This document shows, piece after piece, positions 16,749 through 25,130 of a stretch of DNA of 47,865 nt. Made by a program: the position numbers and the translations under genes. The DNA comes from Spirochaetales bacterium (GTDB taxonomy: Bacteria; Spirochaetota; Spirochaetia; DSM-2461). A model generated the notes under the pieces. The model had not been told where the DNA came from. It saw only the letters and a program-made list of their open reading frames with translations, and did no database searches. Numbering within the stretch: the first letter of the stretch is position 1; each line of letters starts with the position of its first letter. The stretch lies in the NCBI GenBank assembly GCA_022360655.1, contig JAKSCK010000119.1:1-47865 (forward strand). The letters run 5' to 3'.

Positions 16749-17240
16749 ATGAATCATACGGATGAAATCTATTTTGCTGGAGGATGCCTTTGGGGAGTCC
16801 AAGAGTTTTTCCGTCATGTTCCCGGTGTTCTTGAAACAGAAGCCGGAAGAATCAATGGAACATCTCAAACTCTTTCCAATGAATATGATGGTTATGCAGA
16901 AGGTGTTCGGGTTTGTTTTGATGCTAAAGTCACCAATCTTTACGCTCTTTTTCTGGACTTTTTTGAAATCATCAACCCCTACAGTTTGAATCAGCAAGGG
17001 GAAGATATTGGAGAAAAATATCGAACGGGTATCTATAGCCAAAACATAAATCACCGAAGAAAAGCAACCCAGTTCATAAAAAGCAGGGACGATTCAGAAC
17101 GCATTATGGTAGAGATTAAAACTTTAAAAAACTTTGTACGTAGTGCCGATGAACATCAAAACCGTTTAGCTCGATTCCCTTTGGATTATTGCCATATCCC
17201 AAAAAACTTGATGGACAAGTATAAATCAAGCGACCACTAA
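16749..17240 (+). CDS. msrA: Peptide methionine-S-sulfoxide reductase, divergent
   Basis: A 163-aa MsrA-family repair enzyme reducing methionine S-sulfoxide. The catalytic Cys is in 'FAGGCLWGVQEFFRHVPGV', but Leu replaces the usual Phe of GCFWG. 'DGYAEGVRV' keeps the catalytic Glu with Tyr for His of GHAE. 'LNQQGEDIGEKYRTGIY' keeps the Asp and Tyr of the sulfoxide pocket. The C-terminal 'DEHQNRLARFPLDYCHIP' carries a further Cys that could be a resolving residue. ATG 16749 is preferred over an upstream TTG (16734) because MsrA normally begins close to the GGC motif; no Shine-Dalgarno sequence is evident. It sits 56 bp after def, and both are more AT-rich than their neighbours. Confidence 0.85.
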   Translation: MNHTDEIYFAGGCLWGVQEFFRHVPGVLETEAGRINGTSQTLSNEYDGYAEGVRVCFDAKVTNLYALFLDFFEIINPYSLNQQGEDIGEKYRTGIYSQNINHRRKATQFIKSRDDSERIMVEIKTLKNFVRSADEHQNRLARFPLDYCHIPKNLMDKYKSSDH

Positions 17241-17686
17241 CAAAATTCGCCTCCATAGCATGAGATTCATTGCTGTACTCCAATATCTCATCTATGGCTC
17301 CATAATTGACTCTTGAATGGAGCGTTCTGAAAAACTTCAATGATGGAATAATACCATTCATACATATCTTCTGAACTGAATTCTTCAAGCAAACTTTTTC
17401 TTCAACCAAACCATCAAACAATTGGTATTATTTGATTAGGAATGGTCTACCTCATCCATTATGACTTCAAAAAATGATGACGAGTCTCGGGGGACGTTAA
17501 AGTCAAGGGATGCATCTGAAATCCATTCTTAAAGAGAACGCAGTGTGAATCCATAAAACCGAAACACCTGCTTTTGTTGAGTTATTCAGAATGTGAAAGG
17601 AATTGAGATCCTTCAGCACGTGTTCCCTGTTTTCAGCAAACAAAGCCCACGTACTGAAAGAAACCATATTCGAAAGAGGAACGTGA
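17241..17686. other. Gene-free AT-rich stretch between msrA and pfk
   Basis: About 446 bp between the 3' ends of two convergent genes. The open frames here are short shadows running out of msrA and pfk, with no recognisable motif or Shine-Dalgarno sequence. I see no strong terminator hairpin, tRNA or repeat. It may be decayed DNA belonging to the AT-rich def-msrA segment. Confidence 0.5.
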
Positions 17687-19015
17687 TTATTCCACCATGG
17701 AAATGGGCTGACGTGTGGATTCCAAAACATCCCGCCACAAAGGCCCTTCACTATTGACCCGTTTTCGTTCATAGGTGGCCATTTTGATGGGTACATGCAC
17801 CAGGGCATTATTCCACTGCCCAATGATGCATCCTGTTCTTCCACTCATGGCCGCATGAACAGCATTGGCACCAAGACGAGCACAATAGTGAGAATCCACA
17901 GGATTCGCAGGAGCGGCTCGAATGATGTAGCTCGGATCAATGTACTTGATGTTTCCCTCTCTCCCACGTTTTTTCATGTACTCTGAAATCGCGTGCTTGA
18001 GATACAGTCCAATATCTCCATAAGACCGATTCCCTGAGGCATCTTTTCCATCTTTCCCTGATTGAAGCAGCTCTTGTCCGGCCCCTTCCGCCACCAGAAT
18101 CACAGCATGTTTTCGCCGATCCAGCCGCTCCTCTAAGCTTCGCAGAAGTCCATGTTCTCCCTCCAATTCAAAGGGCATTTCTGGAATCAAACAAAAATTG
18201 ACATCACTTGTGGAGAGCGTTGTGTGAGCGGCAATAAAGCCTGAATCTCGGCCCATCACCTTCACCAAGCCAATGCCATCTGGGGCACTCTTGGCCTCAA
18301 CATGTGCTGCGCTCACCGCCTCAACCGCTTTTGAAACAGCAGTATCAAAACCAAAAGACTTCTGAACAAACATCACATCGTTATCAATGGTCTTGGGGAT
18401 TCCTACGCAGGCAATCTTGAGACCACGCCGTTCAATTTCTTCCGAAATTTCTAAACTTCCCTTCTGGGTTCCATCCCCACCAATGGTAAAAAGCATATTG
18501 ATGTTCATTCGTTCTAAGGCATCCACAATGGGCTCAACCTCTCCATAGCCCCGGGATGATCCCAGCATTGTGCCTCCCAGATTGTGAATATCATCCACCA
18601 CATCCGGGTCTAAACGCACTGGCGGAAAATTAAATTCAGGTCGGAAACCACGGTAGCCGTAACGAATACCATTGATTCGTTCCACACCGTAGAAATACCA
18701 AAGAGTTCGAGTGATGGAACGAATCACATCATTCAACCCCGGGCACAATCCACCACAGGTCACAATGGCCGCATTCACATGACTGGGGGCAAAATAAATC
18801 TTTTCTCGAGGCCCCGCTTCTTCCATCATCCAGGCTGGATTGTACTCACTCCCAACCGAGGCCGCCTCTGCCGTGTTGCAGCGCAGAATGTACTGATCAT
18901 CACGGGTATAATTTGCAATGGCATCCCCCAACTTTGTGGAATAGGGCTTGGGGGAAGGCACCTTGCAGGGACCAAGCGTCCGAATACTGAAATCGTATGT
19001 GAAATTGCTAGCCAA
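17687..19015 (-). CDS. pfk: 6-phosphofructokinase, long ATP-type
   Basis: This 442-aa enzyme phosphorylates fructose 6-phosphate. 'CGGLCPGLNDVIRS' (88-100), 'GGDGTQKG' (179-186), 'GIPKTIDND' (205-213) and 'MGRDSGFIA' mark the family. Gly in GGDGT points to ATP as donor (PPi-dependent enzymes have GGDD), although PKTIDND has the Lys found in long PPi-like and plant-type forms. The start is a TTG at 19015: an exact AGGAGG lies seven bases upstream at 19023-19028. The earlier TTG at 19057 has no such site and would add 14 residues. It is divergent from galE. I infer the phosphoryl donor from motifs only. Confidence 0.9.
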   Translation of the reverse strand: MASNFTYDFSIRTLGPCKVPSPKPYSTKLGDAIANYTRDDQYILRCNTAEAASVGSEYNPAWMMEEAGPREKIYFAPSHVNAAIVTCGGLCPGLNDVIRSITRTLWYFYGVERINGIRYGYRGFRPEFNFPPVRLDPDVVDDIHNLGGTMLGSSRGYGEVEPIVDALERMNINMLFTIGGDGTQKGSLEISEEIERRGLKIACVGIPKTIDNDVMFVQKSFGFDTAVSKAVEAVSAAHVEAKSAPDGIGLVKVMGRDSGFIAAHTTLSTSDVNFCLIPEMPFELEGEHGLLRSLEERLDRRKHAVILVAEGAGQELLQSGKDGKDASGNRSYGDIGLYLKHAISEYMKKRGREGNIKYIDPSYIIRAAPANPVDSHYCARLGANAVHAAMSGRTGCIIGQWNNALVHVPIKMATYERKRVNSEGPLWRDVLESTRQPISMVE

Positions 19016-19270
19016 GGTGTTGCCTCCTGGGAATGGCCGTTCAACAAAGTTGAACAATCTTAACGATATACTGCCGAATCTTCACCATGGGACGCAAGCG
19101 GAGAAGAGGGAAAAACACAAGAGGAAGGTCTCTTTCTCCATCCGAGAAAAAAAAGAATGCCTTTTCACAAAGTTTTTGGGGATCAACAGACCATTTCCTT
19201 TGACGACTTCCCAAGATAAGCTGTGGATGGTAACGTTTTCAAAACTTAAGATTCCCTTGGAGGATTCCCT

Positions 19271-20239
19271 ATGAACATTCTAGTTGTCGGCGGTGCCGGC
19301 TATATTGGAAGCCATGTTTGTCTGGCCTTTGCCGACCGGGGCGACCAAGTCACCATATTTGATAATTTTTCCTCAGGCAGCCGAATCAACATCCCCAAAG
19401 GAATGGAAGTTGTGGAGGGAGATATTCTCAATACAGAGGATTTAAAGGCCATCTTCTCCCGAAAATGGGATGGTGTTGTGCACCTTGCGGCCTTCAAAGC
19501 CGCCGGGGAATCCATGGTGGAACCCGAAAAGTACTCGGTCAATAACATCACCGGAACCCTCAATCTTCTCAATGCCATGGCCGCTCATGGAGCCCCCCCT
19601 CTGGTTTTCTCTTCCTCCGCTGCCATTTTTGGCGAGCCAGCCTATCTTCCCATTGATGAAGATCATCCCAAAGCTCCGGAAAACTACTACGGTTTCACAA
19701 AGCTGGAAATTGAACGGTTCTTGGATTGGTACGACCGCTTGCGCGGCCTCCGTTCCGCTGCTCTTCGCTACTTCAATGCCGCCGGATATGATCCTCAAGG
19801 ACGCATCACCGAACCAGAACGCAGCCCTCAGAACCTCCTTCCCATCCTGATGGAAGCCGCGGCAGGAATGCGCGATTCCGTGACGGTTTTTGGGGATGAT
19901 TACCCCACACCGGATGGCACCTGCATTCGCGACTACGTGCATGTCAGCGACCTGGCCAATGCCCACGTGAAAGCCATGGACTACCTCATCCGTGAGGACA
20001 AGAGTTTGAAAGTGAACTTGGGAAGTGAAAGTGGCATCAGCGTTGCTGAAATGGTGGAAAAAGCCGTCAAGATTTCTCAGGTGGACTTCTCCCGATCCAT
20101 GGGAGCTCGCCGAGCTGGGGATCCTGCCAACCTTGTAGCCACCTCTCAACTGGCCCGTGATTTGCTGGATTGGACCCCACAGTACAGTGATGCAGAATCC
20201 CTTCTGTCCACAACATGGAAGGTTTATTCCGCGCTTTAA
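19271..20239 (+). CDS. galE: UDP-glucose 4-epimerase
   Basis: A 322-aa extended short-chain dehydrogenase that interconverts UDP-galactose and UDP-glucose. The NAD-binding 'VVGGAGYIGSH' (5-15) and 'FDNFSSG' open the protein. The catalytic triad is visible as the Ser in 'VFSSSAAIFG' and Tyr140/Lys144 in 'NYYGFTK'. 'ALRYFNAAG' and 'GTCIRDYVHVSDL' are GalE signatures. GGAGG precedes the ATG by seven bases. It is divergent from pfk, and its stop overlaps that of the convergent EamA gene by 4 bp. With LacZ it would serve galactose use, or supply UDP-galactose for glycolipids and surface glycans. galK and galT are not here. Confidence 0.95.
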   Translation: MNILVVGGAGYIGSHVCLAFADRGDQVTIFDNFSSGSRINIPKGMEVVEGDILNTEDLKAIFSRKWDGVVHLAAFKAAGESMVEPEKYSVNNITGTLNLLNAMAAHGAPPLVFSSSAAIFGEPAYLPIDEDHPKAPENYYGFTKLEIERFLDWYDRLRGLRSAALRYFNAAGYDPQGRITEPERSPQNLLPILMEAAAGMRDSVTVFGDDYPTPDGTCIRDYVHVSDLANAHVKAMDYLIREDKSLKVNLGSESGISVAEMVEKAVKISQVDFSRSMGARRAGDPANLVATSQLARDLLDWTPQYSDAESLLSTTWKVYSAL

Positions 20240-21189
20240 AACTGAGATCGACCCCTCCTCCGTCGGGGTGGGGAAGATTTCTTCCACGCAGGCCCTTGGG
20301 TGTTTCTGTTCTCCGATTGATGCAGAAACACCACACCACCCATCACAAAGACAGCACTCATCAATATTTGAAAAGAAAAGGGCAGAGCAAAGAGCCAACA
20401 TTCCATCATCACGGTAAAAAAAGGTTCTGTTGCTGCAAGAGTGTTCACTGTACCGGCTGGAAGAAATTTCAGCCCCTGGGAATAACAAGCAAATCCAGCA
20501 AGAGTAGGACCAAGTGCCAAAAGGCATAGAAGTCCCCAACTGGAACCACCCACCTCAGGACAGAGGGGCACAGAACCGCCCACACACACCCAAACAATCA
20601 AGAGTCCCATTCCAGAAAATACAAAACTCCAGCCCGTGATTTGCCACACGGACAAACCATTCAATGTGGCTTGACGTACCTGACGAGAATAGAGGGCATA
20701 GGCCAAACCTGAGACCATCCCAAGAGCCAATCCGCCCCAAGAGTGAAATCCCAGTTCTCTTCCATCCATAGCAAAAAGGCAACCGATGAACACCAGTACA
20801 GCCGCCAGCAGTTTCATCAAAGAACAATCAATCTTCTCCCAAAGCCAATCCAAAAGAAGGGCAAAACCTGTTGAACTGTACACCAAAATGGTGGCTCGCC
20901 CAGCCCCGTTGATCACCACAGAATAGGTCCATAAGCCATTGAAGAGAGCCAGAGCGAAACCAGTCTGTAAAAGTCGCCCCCATTGCTTCCAGGAAATCCT
21001 CCATGTTTCTGTGGAGACCCACCCAGAAAGGGCAACAAGAACCGTACCGGCAATGAAAGCTCGCCAAACAGCCAATGGAAGAGCCTCCCATCCCTTCATG
21101 GTGAGGGTCTGGATGAAGATTCCTGTTGTTGAAAGAAGCATGGCCGAAACAAGGGCATAAACATATCCGGAAGGAGTGTGTCGTTTCAT
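20236..21189 (-). CDS. EamA-family (DMT superfamily) transporter
   Basis: A 317-aa integral membrane protein with about ten hydrophobic segments in two EamA repeats: repeat one about residues 8-140 ('LVSAMLLSTTGIFIQTL', 'TILVYSSTGFALLLDWL') and repeat two about 150-292 ('LALGMVSGLAYALYSR', 'PAGTVNTLAATEPFFTVMME'). Such proteins usually export metabolites, often amino acids. It is divergent from a MocR-type regulator 82 bp away, an arrangement in which the regulator commonly controls the transporter. The C-terminus overlaps the galE stop tail to tail. The substrate cannot be read from sequence. Confidence 0.88.
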   Translation of the reverse strand: MKRHTPSGYVYALVSAMLLSTTGIFIQTLTMKGWEALPLAVWRAFIAGTVLVALSGWVSTETWRISWKQWGRLLQTGFALALFNGLWTYSVVINGAGRATILVYSSTGFALLLDWLWEKIDCSLMKLLAAVLVFIGCLFAMDGRELGFHSWGGLALGMVSGLAYALYSRQVRQATLNGLSVWQITGWSFVFSGMGLLIVWVCVGGSVPLCPEVGGSSWGLLCLLALGPTLAGFACYSQGLKFLPAGTVNTLAATEPFFTVMMECWLFALPFSFQILMSAVFVMGGVVFLHQSENRNTQGPAWKKSSPPRRRRGRSQF

Positions 21190-21274
21190 AGATTCAGGAA
21201 ACCATCAAAATTGGACCTAGAGATAGCTCCGATTTCAACCTATTCTTCTAAGACCATTTATAAATGAGGCCATG

Positions 21275-22663
21275 ATGCGCATTCCTCTCAATTCTGATTC
21301 TCCCCACCCCCTCCATAAGCAAATCAGCACGTATCTGCAAGAAAGCATTGAAAATGGAAGCATCCTTCCAGGAACCAAGCTTCCTCCCCGTCGAGAACTG
21401 GCACGGAACCTTGGGGTGGCTCGCATCACAGTGGAAACAGCCTATGCTCATCTGGAATCCCGTGGACTGATTCAAGGACTCACCGGAAAAGGCACATTTG
21501 TTCTTGCAATCCCACGCAAAACAGGTCGGTCTCTTCCAAAGCCCTCACAACAGGCTTCTACCTTATGGCGAGGAGGAGGATCATTCATTGATTTGGCCTA
21601 TGGAGGTGGTGATCCCTCCCTTTCTCCCTCTCATGAATTCCGTAAAGTCCTGAACTCAGCCTGGACCAATGCTCCAGCAACAGCAGCGAAATATCTACCG
21701 CCCACAGGTTTGATGGAGCTCCGAAAAGCCATCCAATCCTATTGTGGAGAAAGTGGAATCATGCTCCCATCCAGCACACCCATCATCACCAATGGTTCTC
21801 AACACGCCCTTTCCCTTGTTTTCCAAACCTTGGCCTCACCAGGTGATGTTGTGATGTGTGAAAATCCTACCTATGCTTGGTTGCTTCGTTTTCTCTCCCA
21901 AAGGGATCTCCATGGACATCCTCTCCCCTCCCATAGCGCATCACCACAGGAATGGTATGATGCCATTCAAAGGTCACAGCCCAAATTCCTATATCTTGTC
22001 TCCGATTTTACAAATCCTACCGGACTCACACTGCCCACAGAAACTCGTCAGGCAGTGGTTTCTGCAGCCCAGAAATGTGGATCATGGATTGTTGAAGATG
22101 ATTACTGCGCTCAACTCCGCTATGAAGGAAAAACCGTCCCATCCTATTCGGCCTTGGTTCGGCATCAGCAGACCATTTACATCTCATCCTTTTCAAAGAT
22201 TCTGATGCCCGGTCTTCGGCTTGGTTTTCTCACCCCACCTCCGCAGCTGTTTGAGACTCTTGCTCTTCAACTGGAACTTGATCTCATCTGCGCAGGCTCC
22301 CCCCTTCAATTGGCCATGGCCCAGTACCTTAAAGAAGGTTACTATCGCCGGCATATTCGTCGATTAAAAACGCAGTATAAAAAGCGGCGTGATGCATTCC
22401 TTAAGACCTGTGAAAAGGTTCTCCCCTCCTCCTCTCAATGGACCACACCTCAAGGTGGCTTGTTCCTTTGCCTCTTTTTGCCAGAAGGAACTCAGGTTCA
22501 AGACGTTGTGGCCCATGCGGCAGAAGAACAAATACACATCACATCCGGAGATGCCTTTTTCCTCCAATCTCCTCGGCCTATGTTACGAATGAACTTTGCC
22601 GCAGAATCCCAAAATCGCAGCTGCCAGGCCCTTGAGATTCTTGGAGAAATCCTACGTGATTGA
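21275..22663 (+). CDS. MocR/PdxR-type GntR regulator with aminotransferase domain
   Basis: A 462-aa two-part protein. Residues about 1-75 form a GntR winged helix ('PLHKQISTYLQESIENG', 'LPPRRELARNLGVARITVETAYAHLESRGLI'). Residues about 105-460 are a fold-type I aminotransferase domain with 'YLPPTGLMELRKAI', 'NPTGLTLP', 'EDDYCAQL' and the PLP lysine in 'SSFSKILMPGLRLGF'. MocR proteins sense PLP or an amino-acid ligand and act mainly as regulators. GAGG five bases upstream favours ATG 21275 over the adjacent ATG 21272. The divergent EamA gene is the obvious target, with the operator expected in 21190-21271. PdxR is possible, but no pdxS/pdxT genes are nearby. Confidence 0.9.
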   Translation: MRIPLNSDSPHPLHKQISTYLQESIENGSILPGTKLPPRRELARNLGVARITVETAYAHLESRGLIQGLTGKGTFVLAIPRKTGRSLPKPSQQASTLWRGGGSFIDLAYGGGDPSLSPSHEFRKVLNSAWTNAPATAAKYLPPTGLMELRKAIQSYCGESGIMLPSSTPIITNGSQHALSLVFQTLASPGDVVMCENPTYAWLLRFLSQRDLHGHPLPSHSASPQEWYDAIQRSQPKFLYLVSDFTNPTGLTLPTETRQAVVSAAQKCGSWIVEDDYCAQLRYEGKTVPSYSALVRHQQTIYISSFSKILMPGLRLGFLTPPPQLFETLALQLELDLICAGSPLQLAMAQYLKEGYYRRHIRRLKTQYKKRRDAFLKTCEKVLPSSSQWTTPQGGLFLCLFLPEGTQVQDVVAHAAEEQIHITSGDAFFLQSPRPMLRMNFAAESQNRSCQALEILGEILRD

Positions 22664-22877
22664 TACTGAATAAATACTTTGCATTCAATTTTTCCATATT
22701 TTTTCCTCTATCCCATCGAAAAAAATCGTTCTATTTTTATACAATAAAAATAATTATATAATTTTCATTGTTTTAATCGTCTCCGACTATTGAGAATTTT
22801 AAATTCGATCAGTCTTGTCAACATTTATCCCAAGTTATAAGCTTGGGATTATCAACATTACCCCTGAGGAGATCACA
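22664..22877 (+). promoter_or_regulatory. AT-rich leader of cysK-metY with a hairpin
   Basis: A 214-bp AT-rich gap holding the cysK promoter. TATAAT occurs at 22757-22762, but no good -35 element matches it. An 8-bp hairpin, ATCCCAAG at 22827-22834 with CTTGGGAT at 22842-22849, lies 28 bases before the cysK ATG and would fall in the 5' leader. It has no U-tract, and I do not recognise a T-box or SAM riboswitch. It could be an operator palindrome or an mRNA-stability element. Confidence 0.4.
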
Positions 22878-23804
22878 ATGATTGTCTCAGATATGACGCA
22901 ACTCATTGGGAACACACCCATAGTCAAACTCAATGTCCTTCCTGCTGAGAATAGCGCCAACATCTACCTCAAACTCGAATCCATGAATCCCATGGGCAGT
23001 GTCAAAGATCGATTGGGACTGGCCATGATCACAGATGCCGAGAACAAAGGACTTCTAAACAAAGAATCCTTGATTGTTGAGCCCACAAGTGGAAACACAG
23101 GAATTGCCCTTGCTTTCATTTGTGCCCAACGTGGATATTCCCTGGCCCTCACCATGCCAGAATCAATGAGTCTGGAACGTCGGCGCATTCTCACAGCTTT
23201 GGGAGCAAAATTGCATCTCACTCCCGCCCATGAGGGCATGAGTGGAGCCATTCGAAAGGCTGATGAGCTGGTGGCCTCTGTTCCAGGAGCTTTGAGCCTC
23301 AGGCAATTCGATAATCCAGCCAATCCGGCCTTTCATGAGGCCACAACAGGACCAGAGATTTGGAAAGACCTTGATGGTCAGGTGGATGCCTTTGTTGCAG
23401 CGGTAGGAACAGGGGGAACATTCACTGGAGTTTCCCGTTACCTCAAAAAACAATCGGCTGACATCACCACAGTGGCTGTGGAGCCCTCATCATCAGCTGT
23501 GCTCTCAGGACAACCAGCTGGTCCCCATAAGATTCAAGGCATTGGCGCAGGATTCATTCCTCAAATCATGAATGTAGAACTGGCCGATGAAATCATCACC
23601 ATCACTGCGGAAGAAGCGGGCAACACCTCCCGTCGCCTGGCCAAGGAAGAAGGAATTTTTGTGGGGATTTCTGCTGGAGCCAATGTCACTGCCGCACTCA
23701 AACTGGCTTCACGTCCAGAATTTCAGGGAAAAAATATTGTAACCGTTGGCTGTGATACAGGAGAACGATATCTCAGCACCTGGCTGTTCCAAGAGGAGGA
23801 CTAA
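22878..23804 (+). CDS. cysK: Cysteine synthase (O-acetylserine sulfhydrylase)
   Basis: A 308-aa fold-type II PLP enzyme making cysteine from O-acetylserine and sulfide. It shows 'LIGNTPIVKLN', the PLP lysine Lys43 in 'GSVKDRLG', the substrate loop 'PTSGNTG' (70-75), 'GTGGTFTGVSRYLK' and 'GIGAGFIP'. The ATG at 22878 is fixed by GAGGAG six bases upstream; an upstream TTG-initiated extension has no support. The 3' end carries the Shine-Dalgarno sequence of metY, which starts 4 bp later. The pair would assimilate sulfide into cysteine and homocysteine. Confidence 0.94.
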   Translation: MIVSDMTQLIGNTPIVKLNVLPAENSANIYLKLESMNPMGSVKDRLGLAMITDAENKGLLNKESLIVEPTSGNTGIALAFICAQRGYSLALTMPESMSLERRRILTALGAKLHLTPAHEGMSGAIRKADELVASVPGALSLRQFDNPANPAFHEATTGPEIWKDLDGQVDAFVAAVGTGGTFTGVSRYLKKQSADITTVAVEPSSSAVLSGQPAGPHKIQGIGAGFIPQIMNVELADEIITITAEEAGNTSRRLAKEEGIFVGISAGANVTAALKLASRPEFQGKNIVTVGCDTGERYLSTWLFQEED

Positions 23805-23808
23805 GCAT

Positions 23809-25083
23809 ATGGGTTTTAACACACGCGCCATTCATGCCGGTTGGGGTAAAGAAAACTCCCCAAGAGCCGTTCCCATCCATCGGACAACGGCGTATAACTT
23901 CCGAGATTCAGAACATGCGGCTAATCTCTTTGCTCTCAAAGAACTTGGCCATATTTATACTCGGCTTCAAAATCCCACCCAAGACATTCTCGAGGAGCGA
24001 ATGGCTGCCCTAGAAGGGGGAACTGGAGCACTAGCCACCTCGTCAGGAACAGCCGCAATTTTTAATAGCATCATCAATGTGGCAAAAGCTGGTGATGAAA
24101 TTGTGGCCTCCTCTCAGCTTTATGGTGGAACATTTTCTCAATTCAAAGACATTCTTCCTCAATTTGGCATCACCGTCCGTTTTGTGGATCCTCTCAATCT
24201 TGATGCCTGGCGCCAAGCAGCCAATGAGAAAACCCGGGCCTTTTACTATGAAACAGTAGGAAACCCATCCCTCAGTGTTCCTGACTACGATGGAATCAAG
24301 GCCGTGGCCGAAGAATTCCATGTGCCAGTGATAGTGGATGCCACCTTCACCACTCCGGCCCTTCTCTCTCCCATCAGCCATGGTGCCGATGTGGTGATCC
24401 ACTCTCTTACCAAGTGGATTGGAGGCCATGGAACAGCCCTTGGCGGTATTGTTGTGGATGCGGGTCAGTTTGATTGGACCGATGAGAAATTTGCCACTTT
24501 CAATGAACCGGATACGGGATACCATGGTTTGCGCTATGCCCATGATTTGGGAGACCTCTCCCCTGTGGCCTTTGTACTCAGAATGAGACTTGTCCAACTG
24601 AGAAATCTTGGAGCCAGCATTTCTCCTGATAATGCTTGGATGGTTCTTCAGGGATTGGAAACTCTTGGTCTGCGTATGGAACGACACTCCGCCAATGCCG
24701 CCCAAGTGGCATCCCATTTGGAAGCTCATCCAGCTGTAGAATGGGTGAAATATCCAGGATTAGAAGCAGCAAAGAATCCCCAATCTCCTGAAGCGCAATA
24801 TCTGAAAAAGGGCTTTGGTGGAATGGTGGTGTTTGGAATCAAAGGTGGGCGTGAGGCTGGAGCTAAATTCATTGAAAATGTGAATCTTTTCAGTCATGTG
24901 GCCAATGTAGGAGATGCCAAAAGTTTGGCCATTCATCCTGCTTCCACCACCCATTCCCAACTGAGCGAAAAAGACCTTGATTCCGCTGGGGTGGGAAGCG
25001 ATTTGATACGTTTATCCATTGGTATTGAGGATGTGGATGACATCCTGGCCGATTTGGATCAGGCCCTGAAGGCAGCGCGTTAA
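23809..25083 (+). CDS. metY: O-acetylhomoserine sulfhydrylase
   Basis: This 424-aa Cys/Met-metabolism PLP enzyme forms homocysteine from O-acetylhomoserine and sulfide. It begins 'MGFNTRAIHAG', with 'YTRLQNPTQDILEERMAALEGG' as the entry motif. The PLP lysine is Lys202 in 'HSLTKWIGGHGTALGG', where the GGHG block is typical of MetY rather than MetB/MetC. 'HPASTTHSQL' and 'RLSIGIEDVDDI' close it. GAGGAGGA within the last cysK codons serves as its ribosome binding site. A bidirectional terminator follows, shared with ribH. Confidence 0.93.
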   Translation: MGFNTRAIHAGWGKENSPRAVPIHRTTAYNFRDSEHAANLFALKELGHIYTRLQNPTQDILEERMAALEGGTGALATSSGTAAIFNSIINVAKAGDEIVASSQLYGGTFSQFKDILPQFGITVRFVDPLNLDAWRQAANEKTRAFYYETVGNPSLSVPDYDGIKAVAEEFHVPVIVDATFTTPALLSPISHGADVVIHSLTKWIGGHGTALGGIVVDAGQFDWTDEKFATFNEPDTGYHGLRYAHDLGDLSPVAFVLRMRLVQLRNLGASISPDNAWMVLQGLETLGLRMERHSANAAQVASHLEAHPAVEWVKYPGLEAAKNPQSPEAQYLKKGFGGMVVFGIKGGREAGAKFIENVNLFSHVANVGDAKSLAIHPASTTHSQLSEKDLDSAGVGSDLIRLSIGIEDVDDILADLDQALKAAR

Positions 25084-25085
25084 TC

Positions 25086-25130
25086 AAAAAGACCCCTCCC
25101 TGCCAGGCAGGGAGGGGTCGATCTCAAAAA
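25086..25130. terminator. Bidirectional terminator between metY and ribH
   Basis: A perfect 13-bp stem, GACCCCTCCCTGC (25091-25103) with GCAGGGAGGGGTC (25107-25119), has a CAG loop. On the minus strand it is followed by TTTTTGATT, a normal U-tract for ribH. On the plus strand it is followed by GATCTCAAAAA. Confidence 0.88.

Noticed and set aside
17116-17844. Minus-strand ORFs of 101 and 113 aa flanking the msrA-pfk gap
   Set aside because: They overlap msrA and pfk out of frame, with no motif and no ribosome site.
19442-20539. 365-aa minus-strand ORF opposite galE
   Set aside because: It lies antisense to a certain galE gene, has no recognisable motif and shows low-complexity composition typical of a shadow frame.
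24043-24729. 228-aa minus-strand ORF opposite metY
   Set aside because: Antisense to a well-supported enzyme gene and without family motifs.
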